Program-made: the position numbers and the translations under genes | Notes under the pieces: model-generated | Database searches by the model: none | Told to the model about the DNA's origin: nothing | What the model saw: only the letters and a program-made list of their open reading frames with translations | Assembly (NCBI GenBank): GCA_028293685.1 | Contig: JAQGOI010000253.1 | Location: forward strand, 1-5,677 | DNA length: 5,677 bases | Direction of reading: 5' to 3' | DNA from: Lysobacteraceae bacterium | GTDB lineage: Bacteria; Pseudomonadota; Gammaproteobacteria; Xanthomonadales; Xanthomonadaceae | Shown: positions 1-4,143 of the stretch, piece by piece | How the letters are laid out: every line of letters starts with the position of its first letter | Numbering within the stretch: the stretch's first letter is position 1

Positions 1-538
1 TGTCGTAGAACTGGATGTCGGGCCGCCGGCGGTGCTCGGCGTAGTACCCGGCGAGCAGGCCATCGCGCACGGGAACGGCTGCCTTGGACAGTTCGCCGCT
101 GAGCGGCAGCAGCACGCCAACCTTCAAAGGCGGTCGATAGCCATCGCTGTCGGCCGCGGGCCGATCGCTGGCGCCAAAGCGCAGGTCGCTTTGATCGAAC
201 GCTCGCGGCAAGCCCAGGCCGCGGTTGAGCAGCGCGTGCCCGGCGAAGTTGTACAACGGGTCGCCAGCGGGCAGCGCCGCCGCTTCACGTGCCAGCGTGC
301 TGTTGTCGATGGCCGCAAGGAGTTGCTCGATCCGGGCGCGGTTGGCTTCCCGTGCCTGGCCAGTCAAGGTGACATCGTTGCGCGCAAGCGTCTCCGCCTG
401 GGCCAGCGCTACAGTCATTGGCGCGCTGGTGCCGGCAGGCGCCGACAGCGTCGAAACCGTGCTGCAACTGGCCGCCAGCAGCATGGCAATCAGCAGCGCA
501 GGCAGACGCGCAACGCCGTGGTGTGCAGTGGTGGTCAT
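1..538 (-). CDS. lpoA: LpoA, lipoprotein activator of penicillin-binding protein (N-terminal part, runs off left edge)
   Basis: The reverse strand reads open from ATG at 538-536 to the window edge (179 complete codons). The product begins MTTTAHHGVARLPALLIAMLLAASC, a short lipoprotein signal peptide whose LLAASC lipobox puts the lipidated cysteine at residue 25. After a low-complexity Ala/Pro/Thr stretch comes an alpha-helical region (about residues 45-115). At residue 140 the run VGVLLPLSGELSKAAVPVRD matches the start of the periplasmic-binding-protein-like C-terminal domain of LpoA, and the window ends soon after, at DIQFYD. LpoA sits on the inner face of the outer membrane and, in E. coli, activates the bifunctional peptidoglycan synthase PBP1a. 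Divergent pairing with rsmI is the usual arrangement in gammaproteobacteria and supports the call. Only about 115 residues separate the lipid anchor from the PBP-like domain, much less than the TPR-like N-terminal domain of E. coli LpoA. The C-terminal end is not visible. Confidence 0.88.
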   Translation of the reverse strand, partial: MTTTAHHGVARLPALLIAMLLAASCSTVSTLSAPAGTSAPMTVALAQAETLARNDVTLTGQAREANRARIEQLLAAIDNSTLAREAAALPAGDPLYNFAGHALLNRGLGLPRAFDQSDLRFGASDRPAADSDGYRPPLKVGVLLPLSGELSKAAVPVRDGLLAGYYAEHRRRPDIQFYD

Positions 539-571
539 GGTTCAGCCGTGCCGGTAATTCAGGGGACCGGT

Positions 572-581
572 TAGGATTCTA
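572..581. promoter_or_regulatory. Possible overlapping divergent -10 elements for lpoA and rsmI
   Basis: The 63-bp gap between the lpoA and rsmI start codons must hold both promoters if each gene is transcribed from here. On the plus strand TAGGAT (572-577) and on the minus strand TAGAAT (581-576) both resemble sigma-70 -10 boxes and overlap by two bases. Leaders of roughly 18-36 nt for rsmI and about 31 nt for lpoA would result. Neither has a recognisable -35 at 16-18 bp, so this rests only on -10 similarity and position. Confidence 0.3.
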
Positions 582-601
582 CCCGGCCCGTCGCTGGACG
601 C

Positions 602-1525
602 ATGATGCCCGCACCCGTGATGACCGTGATCGCGCCGCCTGAAGCGGAACCCGTGCTTGCCGACGGCGAGTCCGAAAACATCCGGCCCGATGACAGCGGG
701 GCCGCACGACCGGCGACGCTTTACGTGGTGGCAACGCCGATCGGAAACATGGGCGACCTGTCGCCGCGTGCGCTGGACATTCTCCGGTCGGTGGCCGCGA
801 TCTGTGCGGAGGACACGCGGCACACGCGGCAACTGCTGGCACGCCATGGCGTCGAAAAACCGTTGATTGCCGTGCATGAGCACAACGAGGACGCGCTGGC
901 CGATCGGCTGGTTGCGCGACTGCTTTCCGGCGATGCGCTGGCGCTGGTTTCCGATGCCGGTACGCCGCTGGTCAGCGATCCGGGCTTCCGGCTGGTAATG
1001 GCTGCGCGCAAGGCCGGCATCCGCGTCAGCCCCTTGCCGGGGCCGTGCGCTTTTGTTGCCGCGTTGAGCGTGGCGGGGCTGCCGAGCGATCGCTTCGTAT
1101 TCGAAGGATTCCTGCCGGCCAAGGCCGGCGCGCGCCGTGAGCGCCTGCAGCAGCTGGCACACGAAACGCGCACGTTGGCTTTCTACGAGTCGGCGCATCG
1201 CGTCGAGGATGCCCTGGCCGATATGGCGCAGGTACTGGGCGGGGATCGGCCGGCGGTGGTGGCCCGCGAACTCACCAAGCTGTTCGAGACCGTGCTCGAC
1301 GGCACCCTGGCCGCGTTGCACGCGCAGGTCGCGGCCGATCCCAACCAGCGCAAGGGCGAGTTCGTGGTGCTGGTTCATGGTGCGCCGGAGGACGCGGACG
1401 CCCGCATCGTCGAAGGTCGCCGCCTGTACGCGGCGCTCGGACAGCACCTGCCGCCATCGACCGCGGCCAAAATCGCCGCTGAGCTCAGCGGGGCACCGCG
1501 CAAACTTCTATACGGCAGCGAATGA
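602..1525 (+). CDS. rsmI: 16S rRNA (cytidine(1402)-2'-O)-methyltransferase RsmI
   Basis: This 307-residue protein uses SAM to methylate the 2'-OH of C1402 in the decoding centre of 16S rRNA, in the cytoplasm. The family (tetrapyrrole-methylase-like fold) is recognisable throughout: LYVVATPIGNMGDLSPRAL (residues 40-58), AEDTRHTRQLL (69-79), ALVSDAGTPLVSDPG (114-128), PLPGPCA (144-150), the AGLPSDRFVFEGFLPAK block (158-174), FYESAHR (194-200), VARELTKLFE (220-229) and RKGEFVVLV (250-258). E. coli RsmI is 286 residues; the difference is an N-terminal tail of about 39 residues before the conserved LYVV, against about 13 in E. coli. That tail is Pro/Glu/Asp-rich and unlike the core. The start is therefore uncertain: in-frame ATGs at 602, 605 and 620 are possible, none with a strong Shine-Dalgarno, and 602 is simply the longest. 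The gene diverges from lpoA and is followed by a REP pair and rnpB. Confidence 0.95.
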   Translation: MMPAPVMTVIAPPEAEPVLADGESENIRPDDSGAARPATLYVVATPIGNMGDLSPRALDILRSVAAICAEDTRHTRQLLARHGVEKPLIAVHEHNEDALADRLVARLLSGDALALVSDAGTPLVSDPGFRLVMAARKAGIRVSPLPGPCAFVAALSVAGLPSDRFVFEGFLPAKAGARRERLQQLAHETRTLAFYESAHRVEDALADMAQVLGGDRPAVVARELTKLFETVLDGTLAALHAQVAADPNQRKGEFVVLVHGAPEDADARIVEGRRLYAALGQHLPPSTAAKIAAELSGAPRKLLYGSE

Positions 1526-1536
1526 GGCGTCGCACC

Positions 1537-1617
1537 GTGGGAGCGGCTTCAGCCGCGAGCTCTTCGGCCACGGCTATCCATCGATCGGCAAAAGCTCGCG
1601 GCTGAAGCCGCTCCCAC
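1537..1617. repeat. REP-type palindrome pair (perfect 25-bp inverted repeat)
   Basis: The left arm (1537-1561) begins GTGGGAGCGGCTTCAGCCGC and ends GAGCT; the right arm (1593-1617) is its exact reverse complement over all 25 bases. A 31-nt spacer separates them. Each arm contains its own small palindrome (GCGGCT/AGCCGC around TC), the usual build of bacterial REP elements, and head-to-head pairing of two REPs makes a BIME-like unit. It lies 11 bp after the rsmI stop codon, so the long hairpin could protect or end the rsmI transcript, but no U-run follows it. This sequence type is common in xanthomonads and relatives and is thought to be spread by RAYT-family TnpA(REP) enzymes; no such gene is in the window. 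Confidence 0.85.
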
Positions 1618-1661
1618 AGGCGGATCGCCACATCCAACCGGGCGAAGGCCACCGCTTCCCG

Positions 1662-1667
1662 TAAACT
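1662..1667 (+). promoter_or_regulatory. Candidate -10 element of the rnpB promoter
   Basis: TAAACT at 1662-1667 ends 6 nt before the first base of the RNase P RNA P1 helix (1674), the right distance for transcription to start at the mature or near-mature 5' end. The stretch between them (GCGCGC) is GC-rich, as in discriminators of stable-RNA promoters under stringent control. No good -35 hexamer is visible at 16-18 bp upstream (the area around 1638-1644 is CCGGGCG), so an activator or a weak -35 would be needed. Confidence 0.42.
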
Positions 1668-1673
1668 GCGCGC

Positions 1674-2034
1674 GGCGGAGTCGGCCAGGCAGTCGCGTCA
1701 TTCCATGCTTGCATGGGATGCCGAGGAAAGTCCGGGCTCCACAGGGCACGGTGCCAGGTAACGCCTGGGCGGCGCGAGCCGACGGAAAGTGCAACAGAAA
1801 GATACCGCCGATGGTCCGCAAGGACACAGGCAAGGGTGAAATGGTGCGGTAAGAGCGCACCGCGAGCCTGGCAACAGGCCGGCACGGCAAACCCCACCGG
1901 GAGCAAGGCCAAATAGGGACCTCATGACGTGGCCCGCGTCGGGTCCGGGTAGGCTGCTCGAGCGTAGCGGTGACGCTGCGCCTAGAGGAATGACTGTCCA
2001 CGACAGAACCCGGCTTATCGGCCGGCTCCGCCAC
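1674..2034 (+). ncRNA. rnpB: RNase P RNA, bacterial class A (M1-type)
   Basis: This is the catalytic RNA of RNase P, which with the RnpA protein removes 5' leaders from tRNA precursors. The ends are fixed by the P1 helix: 1674-1686 pairs with 2020-2032 in 13 consecutive pairs, including one G-U. Inside are the conserved blocks of the family: GAGGAAAGTCCGGGCTCC (1723-1740), GGTGCCAGGTAACGCCTGGG from about 1750, GGGTGAAA...GGTGCGGTAAGAGCGCACCGC in the middle, GGAGCAAGGCCAAATAGG (about 1900-1918), and near the 3' end GACTGTCCACGACAGAACCC followed by GGCTTATCG. P3 is a compact 9-bp hairpin (1699-1707 with 1712-1720, loop CTTG), simpler than the E. coli P3. P12 is short with a GCAA tetraloop (GTCC-GCAA-GGAC). 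In the L15 region the tRNA-CCA-binding triplet, GGU in E. coli, reads GGC (1886-1888). The length of about 360 nt is normal. Position between rsmI and mraZ matches pseudomonads and xanthomonads. Exact processed ends could differ by a few bases. Confidence 0.96.
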
Positions 2035-2059
2035 TTTTCCTTGGCTTCGCCAAGGAAAA
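2035..2059 (+). terminator. Hairpin directly after rnpB, possible terminator or processing structure
   Basis: Bases 2035-2045 (TTTTCCTTGGC) pair without mismatch with 2049-2059 (GCCAAGGAAAA), leaving a TTC loop; this can also be drawn as a GGC-TTCG-CC stem top. It starts within three bases of the end of the rnpB P1 helix, where a terminator would be expected. The 3' side is followed by CCCAAAG rather than a U-run, so it is not a canonical intrinsic terminator. It may act together with the next hairpin, or mark an RNase E or exonuclease boundary for 3' maturation. Confidence 0.45.
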
Positions 2060-2088
2060 CCCAAAGTTTGCCAAAGGCAAACCTTGGG
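2060..2088 (+). other. Second hairpin after rnpB
   Basis: Bases 2060-2072 (CCCAAAGTTTGCC) pair with 2076-2088 (GGCAAACCTTGGG) in 12 of 13 positions, with one A-C mismatch and an AAA loop. It abuts the preceding hairpin with no spacer. No U-run follows (CCCCGCTG). Its role is unknown; terminator back-up, 3'-end protection or part of a repeat element are all possible. Confidence 0.6.
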
Positions 2089-2112
2089 CCCCGCTGTGTG
2101 CTTCCGATCCCC

Positions 2113-2147
2113 GCCGCTGTCGCGGCGCCCCCTTGACTCAAGGGGGC
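2113..2147 (+). other. Two adjoining GC-rich hairpins in the rnpB-mraZ spacer
   Basis: GCCGC-TGTC-GCGGC (2113-2126) is a perfect 5-bp stem with a four-base loop. It is followed at once by GCCCCCTTG-ACT-CAAGGGGGC (2127-2147), a perfect 9-bp stem with a three-base loop. The second one is strong and followed by CTTGGGC, which is not a proper U-tract but could still weakly terminate. These continue the hairpin run that starts after rnpB. I do not recognise a family. Confidence 0.55.
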
Positions 2148-2149
2148 TT

Positions 2150-2192
2150 GGGCAAGGCGTGTGTCCTGGCTTGCCCAGACACAGGTCTGTCT
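2150..2192 (+). other. Further weaker inverted repeats in the rnpB-mraZ spacer
   Basis: GGGCAAG (2150-2156) pairs with CTTGCCC (2170-2176) around a 13-nt loop. CAGAC-ACAG-GTCTG (2176-2189), or alternatively AGACA/TGTCT (2177-2192), forms a small stem next to it. Between here and 2259 I see only one more modest repeat, CAGCCC/GGGCTG (2226-2231 with 2244-2249), and no convincing open reading frame. Confidence 0.4.
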
Positions 2193-2259
2193 GTTGCGCT
2201 GCAGCAGGGGCGCTGGCTGAATCGACAGCCCGATCAGCTGGTGGGGCTGCGAGGTCAAA

Positions 2260-2274
2260 TCTCAAAATTTGAGA
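2260..2274. promoter_or_regulatory. Palindromic, operator-like site upstream of mraZ
   Basis: TCTCAAAATTTGAGA is a perfect 7+1+7 palindrome around a central A, in an AT-rich patch that stands out from the GC-rich surroundings. It is about 90 bp upstream of the mraZ -35 and 14 bp before a DnaA box. Symmetry and position suggest a dimeric transcription factor or nucleoid-protein site. I cannot assign a regulator. As RNA it would also fold into a weak hairpin. Confidence 0.4.
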
Positions 2275-2287
2275 CTAAACAGCAGCT

Positions 2288-2296
2288 TGTGGATAA
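2288..2296 (-). promoter_or_regulatory. Perfect-consensus DnaA box (TTATCCACA) upstream of mraZ
   Basis: The plus strand reads TGTGGATAA, the exact reverse complement of TTATCCACA, the high-affinity binding nonamer of the replication initiator DnaA (E. coli R1/R4 type). It lies 70 bp upstream of the mraZ -35 box. A second, poor match (TGTGGGTGA, two mismatches, 2376-2384) lies between the promoter hexamers. A nonamer match is expected by chance about once in 130 kb of random sequence counting both strands, and less often in GC-rich DNA. Binding and any effect on the operon are inferred. Confidence 0.6.
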
Positions 2297-2365
2297 GGCT
2301 TGAACCAGTCTCTGAAGTTCGTTGCAAGTCCTTGACGCGGAAGGCGAAATTGCCGGCGAAACCTG

Positions 2366-2394
2366 TTGACAAGCCTGTGGGTGACTTCTAAGGT
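2366..2394 (+). promoter_or_regulatory. Promoter of the mraZ/dcw operon
   Basis: A perfect -35 hexamer TTGACA (2366-2371) is followed after 17 bp by TAAGGT (2389-2394), which keeps the key T, A and final T of a sigma-70 -10 box. Transcription would begin near 2401 and give a leader of about 74 nt before the mraZ ATG. This matches the location of the main dcw promoter (Pmra) in other gammaproteobacteria. The suggested MraZ repeat array starts on the last base of the -10 box. Confidence 0.65.
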
Positions 2395-2438
2395 GGCATC
2401 TCGTGGGGAAACCGGGAAATTAGTGGTTTTCCATGGGT
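2394..2438 (+). promoter_or_regulatory. Candidate MraZ operator: five TGGGN-like repeats at exact 10-bp pitch
   Basis: Pentamers TGGCA (2394), TGGGG (2404), GGGAA (2414), TGGTT (2424) and TGGGT (2434) are spaced exactly 10 bp apart, each separated by 5 nt. Two match TGGGN fully and the other three differ at one position each. E. coli MraZ binds direct TGGGN repeats with 5-nt spacers between its promoter and its start codon and represses its own operon, so both motif and position fit. The array overlaps the -10 box and covers the predicted start site, so occupancy should block initiation. Autoregulation here is inferred from the family. Confidence 0.62.
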
Positions 2439-2474
2439 CGCAAGCCCGCAGAGACGGGTCACTCAGGGTAGCCA

Positions 2475-2921
2475 ATGTTCCAGGGCGAGACCGCCATCAC
2501 CATCGACGACAAGGGCCGGCTGGCGATCCCAACCAGCTACCGGGACCTTGTCGCGCGTGAATGCGGTAACCGCCTGGTGATCACCTATAACCCGTTCGAG
2601 GCGGGCAGCCTCTATCTGTATCCGCAGCCGGTCTGGGAGCGGGTGCGTGATCAGGTCAACGCATTGCCCCGCACCCGCCAGACCAGCCGCAGCTTCCAGC
2701 TCAAGCTGGTCGGAGCGGCGACCTTCGTCGAGCCGGACGGCAGCGGGCGCATCAGCGTCCCGGCCAGCCACCGCAGTGCAGTCGGCATCGACAAGAAAGC
2801 CGTGCTGCTGGGGATGGGCGACAAATTCGAATTGTGGAGCGAGCAGGCCCACCACGCGCAGATACGGCAGACATTGACCGATGCCGACCTGGGCGGGGAC
2901 CTGCTCGATCTGCAGCTGTGA
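2475..2921 (+). CDS. mraZ: MraZ, transcriptional regulator of the division and cell wall operon
   Basis: The 148-residue protein has the length and build of MraZ: two SpoVT-AbrB-like DNA-binding repeats, each with the family's DxxxR element. The first is [13 protein letters not shown] (residues 11-23); the second is [13 protein letters not shown] (88-100). Conserved LYLYP (46-50) and the [11 protein letters not shown] segment (111-121) sit where expected. MraZ forms a ring-shaped oligomer that binds direct repeats in front of its own gene and, in E. coli, represses the dcw cluster and is toxic in excess unless balanced by RsmH. The ATG at 2475 has an AGGG Shine-Dalgarno at 2465-2468, 6 nt upstream, and the protein begins MFQGE as family members do, so the start is secure. 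It is first gene of the operon and its stop overlaps the GTG start of rsmH. Confidence 0.96.
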   Translation: MFQGETAITIDDKGRLAIPTSYRDLVARECGNRLVITYNPFEAGSLYLYPQPVWERVRDQVNALPRTRQTSRSFQLKLVGAATFVEPDGSGRISVPASHRSAVGIDKKAVLLGMGDKFELWSEQAHHAQIRQTLTDADLGGDLLDLQL

Positions 2922-3880
2922 CGGCTGGTGGCGCGGATGCTCCATCCGCCCACCTTCCGGTCCTTTTTGCGCAGGTCATGGACGGGCTGCGCGTGGTGAC
3001 GGAAGGAACGTACCTGGACGGCACCTTCGGTCGCGGCGGTCATGCGCGCGGGGTGCTGGAGAAACTCGGCCCCGGAGGCCGACTGCTGCTGATGGACAAG
3101 GATCCCGAGGCGATCGCTGTCGCCGAGCGCGAGTTCGGTGCCGATCCGCGCGTCTCGATCCGGCGCGGAAGCTTTGCCGCGCTGGCGGACTGGGACCGGA
3201 CCTCGTCCGGGCTGGATGGCGTCCTGCTGGATCTGGGCGTGTCGTCGCCGCAGCTGGATGTCGCCGAGCGCGGTTTCAGCTTCGGCAAGGACGGTCCGCT
3301 GGACATGCGCATGGATCCCGATAGCGGCGAGAGCGCCGCGCAGTGGCTTGCGCATGCCGACGAACGCGACATCGCCGACGTGCTGTGGACCTACGGCGAG
3401 GAACGCCAGTCGCGTCGCATCGCGCGCGCCATCGTCGCGCGCCGCGCCGAGCAGCCGATCACGCGCACGGCCCAGCTGGCGGAGATCATTGCCTCCGCGG
3501 CGCCGCGCGGCGATTCGAAGATCCATCCGGCGACGCGCAGCTTCCAGGCGATCAGGATCTTCATCAACCGCGAACTCGCCGATCTGGAACTCGGCCTGGA
3601 TGCCGCGTACGCGCGCCTCAAGGTCGGCGGACGGCTCGCGGTGATCAGCTTTCATTCGCTCGAAGACCGCATCGTCAAACGCTTCATCGCCGCGCACGCC
3701 AAGGCGCCGGCCGGAAACCGCCGCCTGCCCGTTGCGCAGCCGTTCGTGCCGACGCTGGCCGAGATTGGCGGCGCGCAGAAGGCGGATTCAGCGGCGCTCG
3801 CCGCCAATCCACGGGCGCGCAGCGCCGTGTTGCGTGTTGCCGAGCGGCTGGGCACCGCTGCCCCGGCGGTGTCGACATGA
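2918..3880 (+). CDS. rsmH: 16S rRNA (cytosine(1402)-N(4))-methyltransferase RsmH (MraW)
   Basis: This enzyme methylates N4 of C1402 in 16S rRNA with SAM; together with RsmI it makes m4Cm1402 at the ribosomal P site. With the chosen start the protein has 320 residues, close to E. coli (313). Visible motifs are HLPVL near the N-terminus (12-16), the SAM-binding DGTFGRGGH (34-42), LLMDKDPEA (57-65), [12 protein letters not shown] (103-114), RGFSF...GPLDMRMD (118-133), [15 protein letters not shown], and [14 protein letters not shown] followed by [14 protein letters not shown] near the end. I place the start at GTG 2918, which overlaps the mraZ stop as GTGA and leaves 11 residues before HLPVL. 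An in-frame ATG at 2834 lies deep inside mraZ and would add 28 residues with no family similarity. No strong Shine-Dalgarno precedes the GTG, which suggests translation coupled to mraZ. The stop overlaps the ftsL start. Confidence 0.94.
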   Translation: MTAGGADAPSAHLPVLFAQVMDGLRVVTEGTYLDGTFGRGGHARGVLEKLGPGGRLLLMDKDPEAIAVAEREFGADPRVSIRRGSFAALADWDRTSSGLDGVLLDLGVSSPQLDVAERGFSFGKDGPLDMRMDPDSGESAAQWLAHADERDIADVLWTYGEERQSRRIARAIVARRAEQPITRTAQLAEIIASAAPRGDSKIHPATRSFQAIRIFINRELADLELGLDAAYARLKVGGRLAVISFHSLEDRIVKRFIAAHAKAPAGNRRLPVAQPFVPTLAEIGGAQKADSAALAANPRARSAVLRVAERLGTAAPAVST

Positions 3881-4143
3881 GCGTGCGACTGCTCATTGCG
3901 TTGCTGGTCCTGGCCAACGTCTTCACCGCGATCGGCGTGGTGTTCGCCCGCCACGAACACCGGCAGCTGTTCATTTCGCTCAGCGCGCTTGAGAAAGCGC
4001 GTGACGAATCGAATATCGAGTTCGGCCGGCTTCAACTCGAACAGGCCACCTGGGCGGAAAGCAACCGCGTCGACCAGGTCGCCCGTACACGCCTGGGCAT
4101 GAAGTTCCCGGAAAGCAGCGACATCGTGGTCGTGCGCCAATGA
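3877..4143 (+). CDS. ftsL: FtsL, bitopic cell division protein
   Basis: This small protein of 88 residues fits FtsL in size, position and topology rather than by strong sequence identity, since the family diverges quickly. A very short cytoplasmic N-terminus (MSVR) is followed by one membrane segment (about residues 5-23, [19 protein letters not shown]). Then comes a periplasmic stretch likely to form a coiled coil (about 26-65, with [15 protein letters not shown]) and the C-terminal [14 protein letters not shown] typical of gammaproteobacterial FtsL. With FtsB and FtsQ it forms the complex that signals to FtsW-FtsI during septation. Its ATG overlaps the rsmH stop (ATGA, 3877-3880) and its own stop overlaps the ftsI start. 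A longer open frame extends upstream into rsmH, but it is a shadow of that gene. Confidence 0.93.
   Translation: MSVRLLIALLVLANVFTAIGVVFARHEHRQLFISLSALEKARDESNIEFGRLQLEQATWAESNRVDQVARTRLGMKFPESSDIVVVRQ

Noticed and set aside
542..1447. A 301-codon minus-strand frame antisense to rsmI.
   Set aside because: rsmI is unmistakable on the plus strand, the translation is compositionally odd, and the frame would also occupy the lpoA-rsmI promoter gap.
1537..2192. The repeated inverted sequences as a CRISPR array.
   Set aside because: The REP arms are an inverted pair, the later hairpins differ from one another in sequence, and there are no regularly spaced direct repeats.
1549..2265. A 238-codon minus-strand frame across the REP pair, rnpB and the hairpin region.
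   Set aside because: It translates the antisense of an RNA gene and of a REP (giving GSGFSRE-like text), a known source of false hypothetical proteins in such genomes.
2084..2272. A possible 62-residue small protein in the rnpB-mraZ spacer.
   Set aside because: It has no ribosome binding site, runs through several perfect hairpins, and has random-looking Ala/Arg/Ser composition.
2260..2300. The AT-rich patch with a DnaA box as a replication origin.
   Set aside because: There is only one good DnaA box, no cluster of AT-rich 13-mers, and no dnaA or other origin-linked genes. A regulatory site is more likely.
2834..2917. An upstream ATG that would extend rsmH by 28 residues.
   Set aside because: The extra residues overlap mraZ, have no similarity to RsmH, and the GTG at 2918 gives the expected length and a GTGA overlap.
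2651..3697. A 348-codon minus-strand frame antisense to mraZ and rsmH.
   Set aside because: It is a shadow of two clear genes on the other strand and shows no recognisable motif.
3343..3876. A long N-terminal extension of the ftsL frame into rsmH.
   Set aside because: FtsL is normally about 90-120 residues with its membrane segment near the start. The ATG at 3877 gives this, and the upstream part is Arg-rich out-of-frame rsmH.
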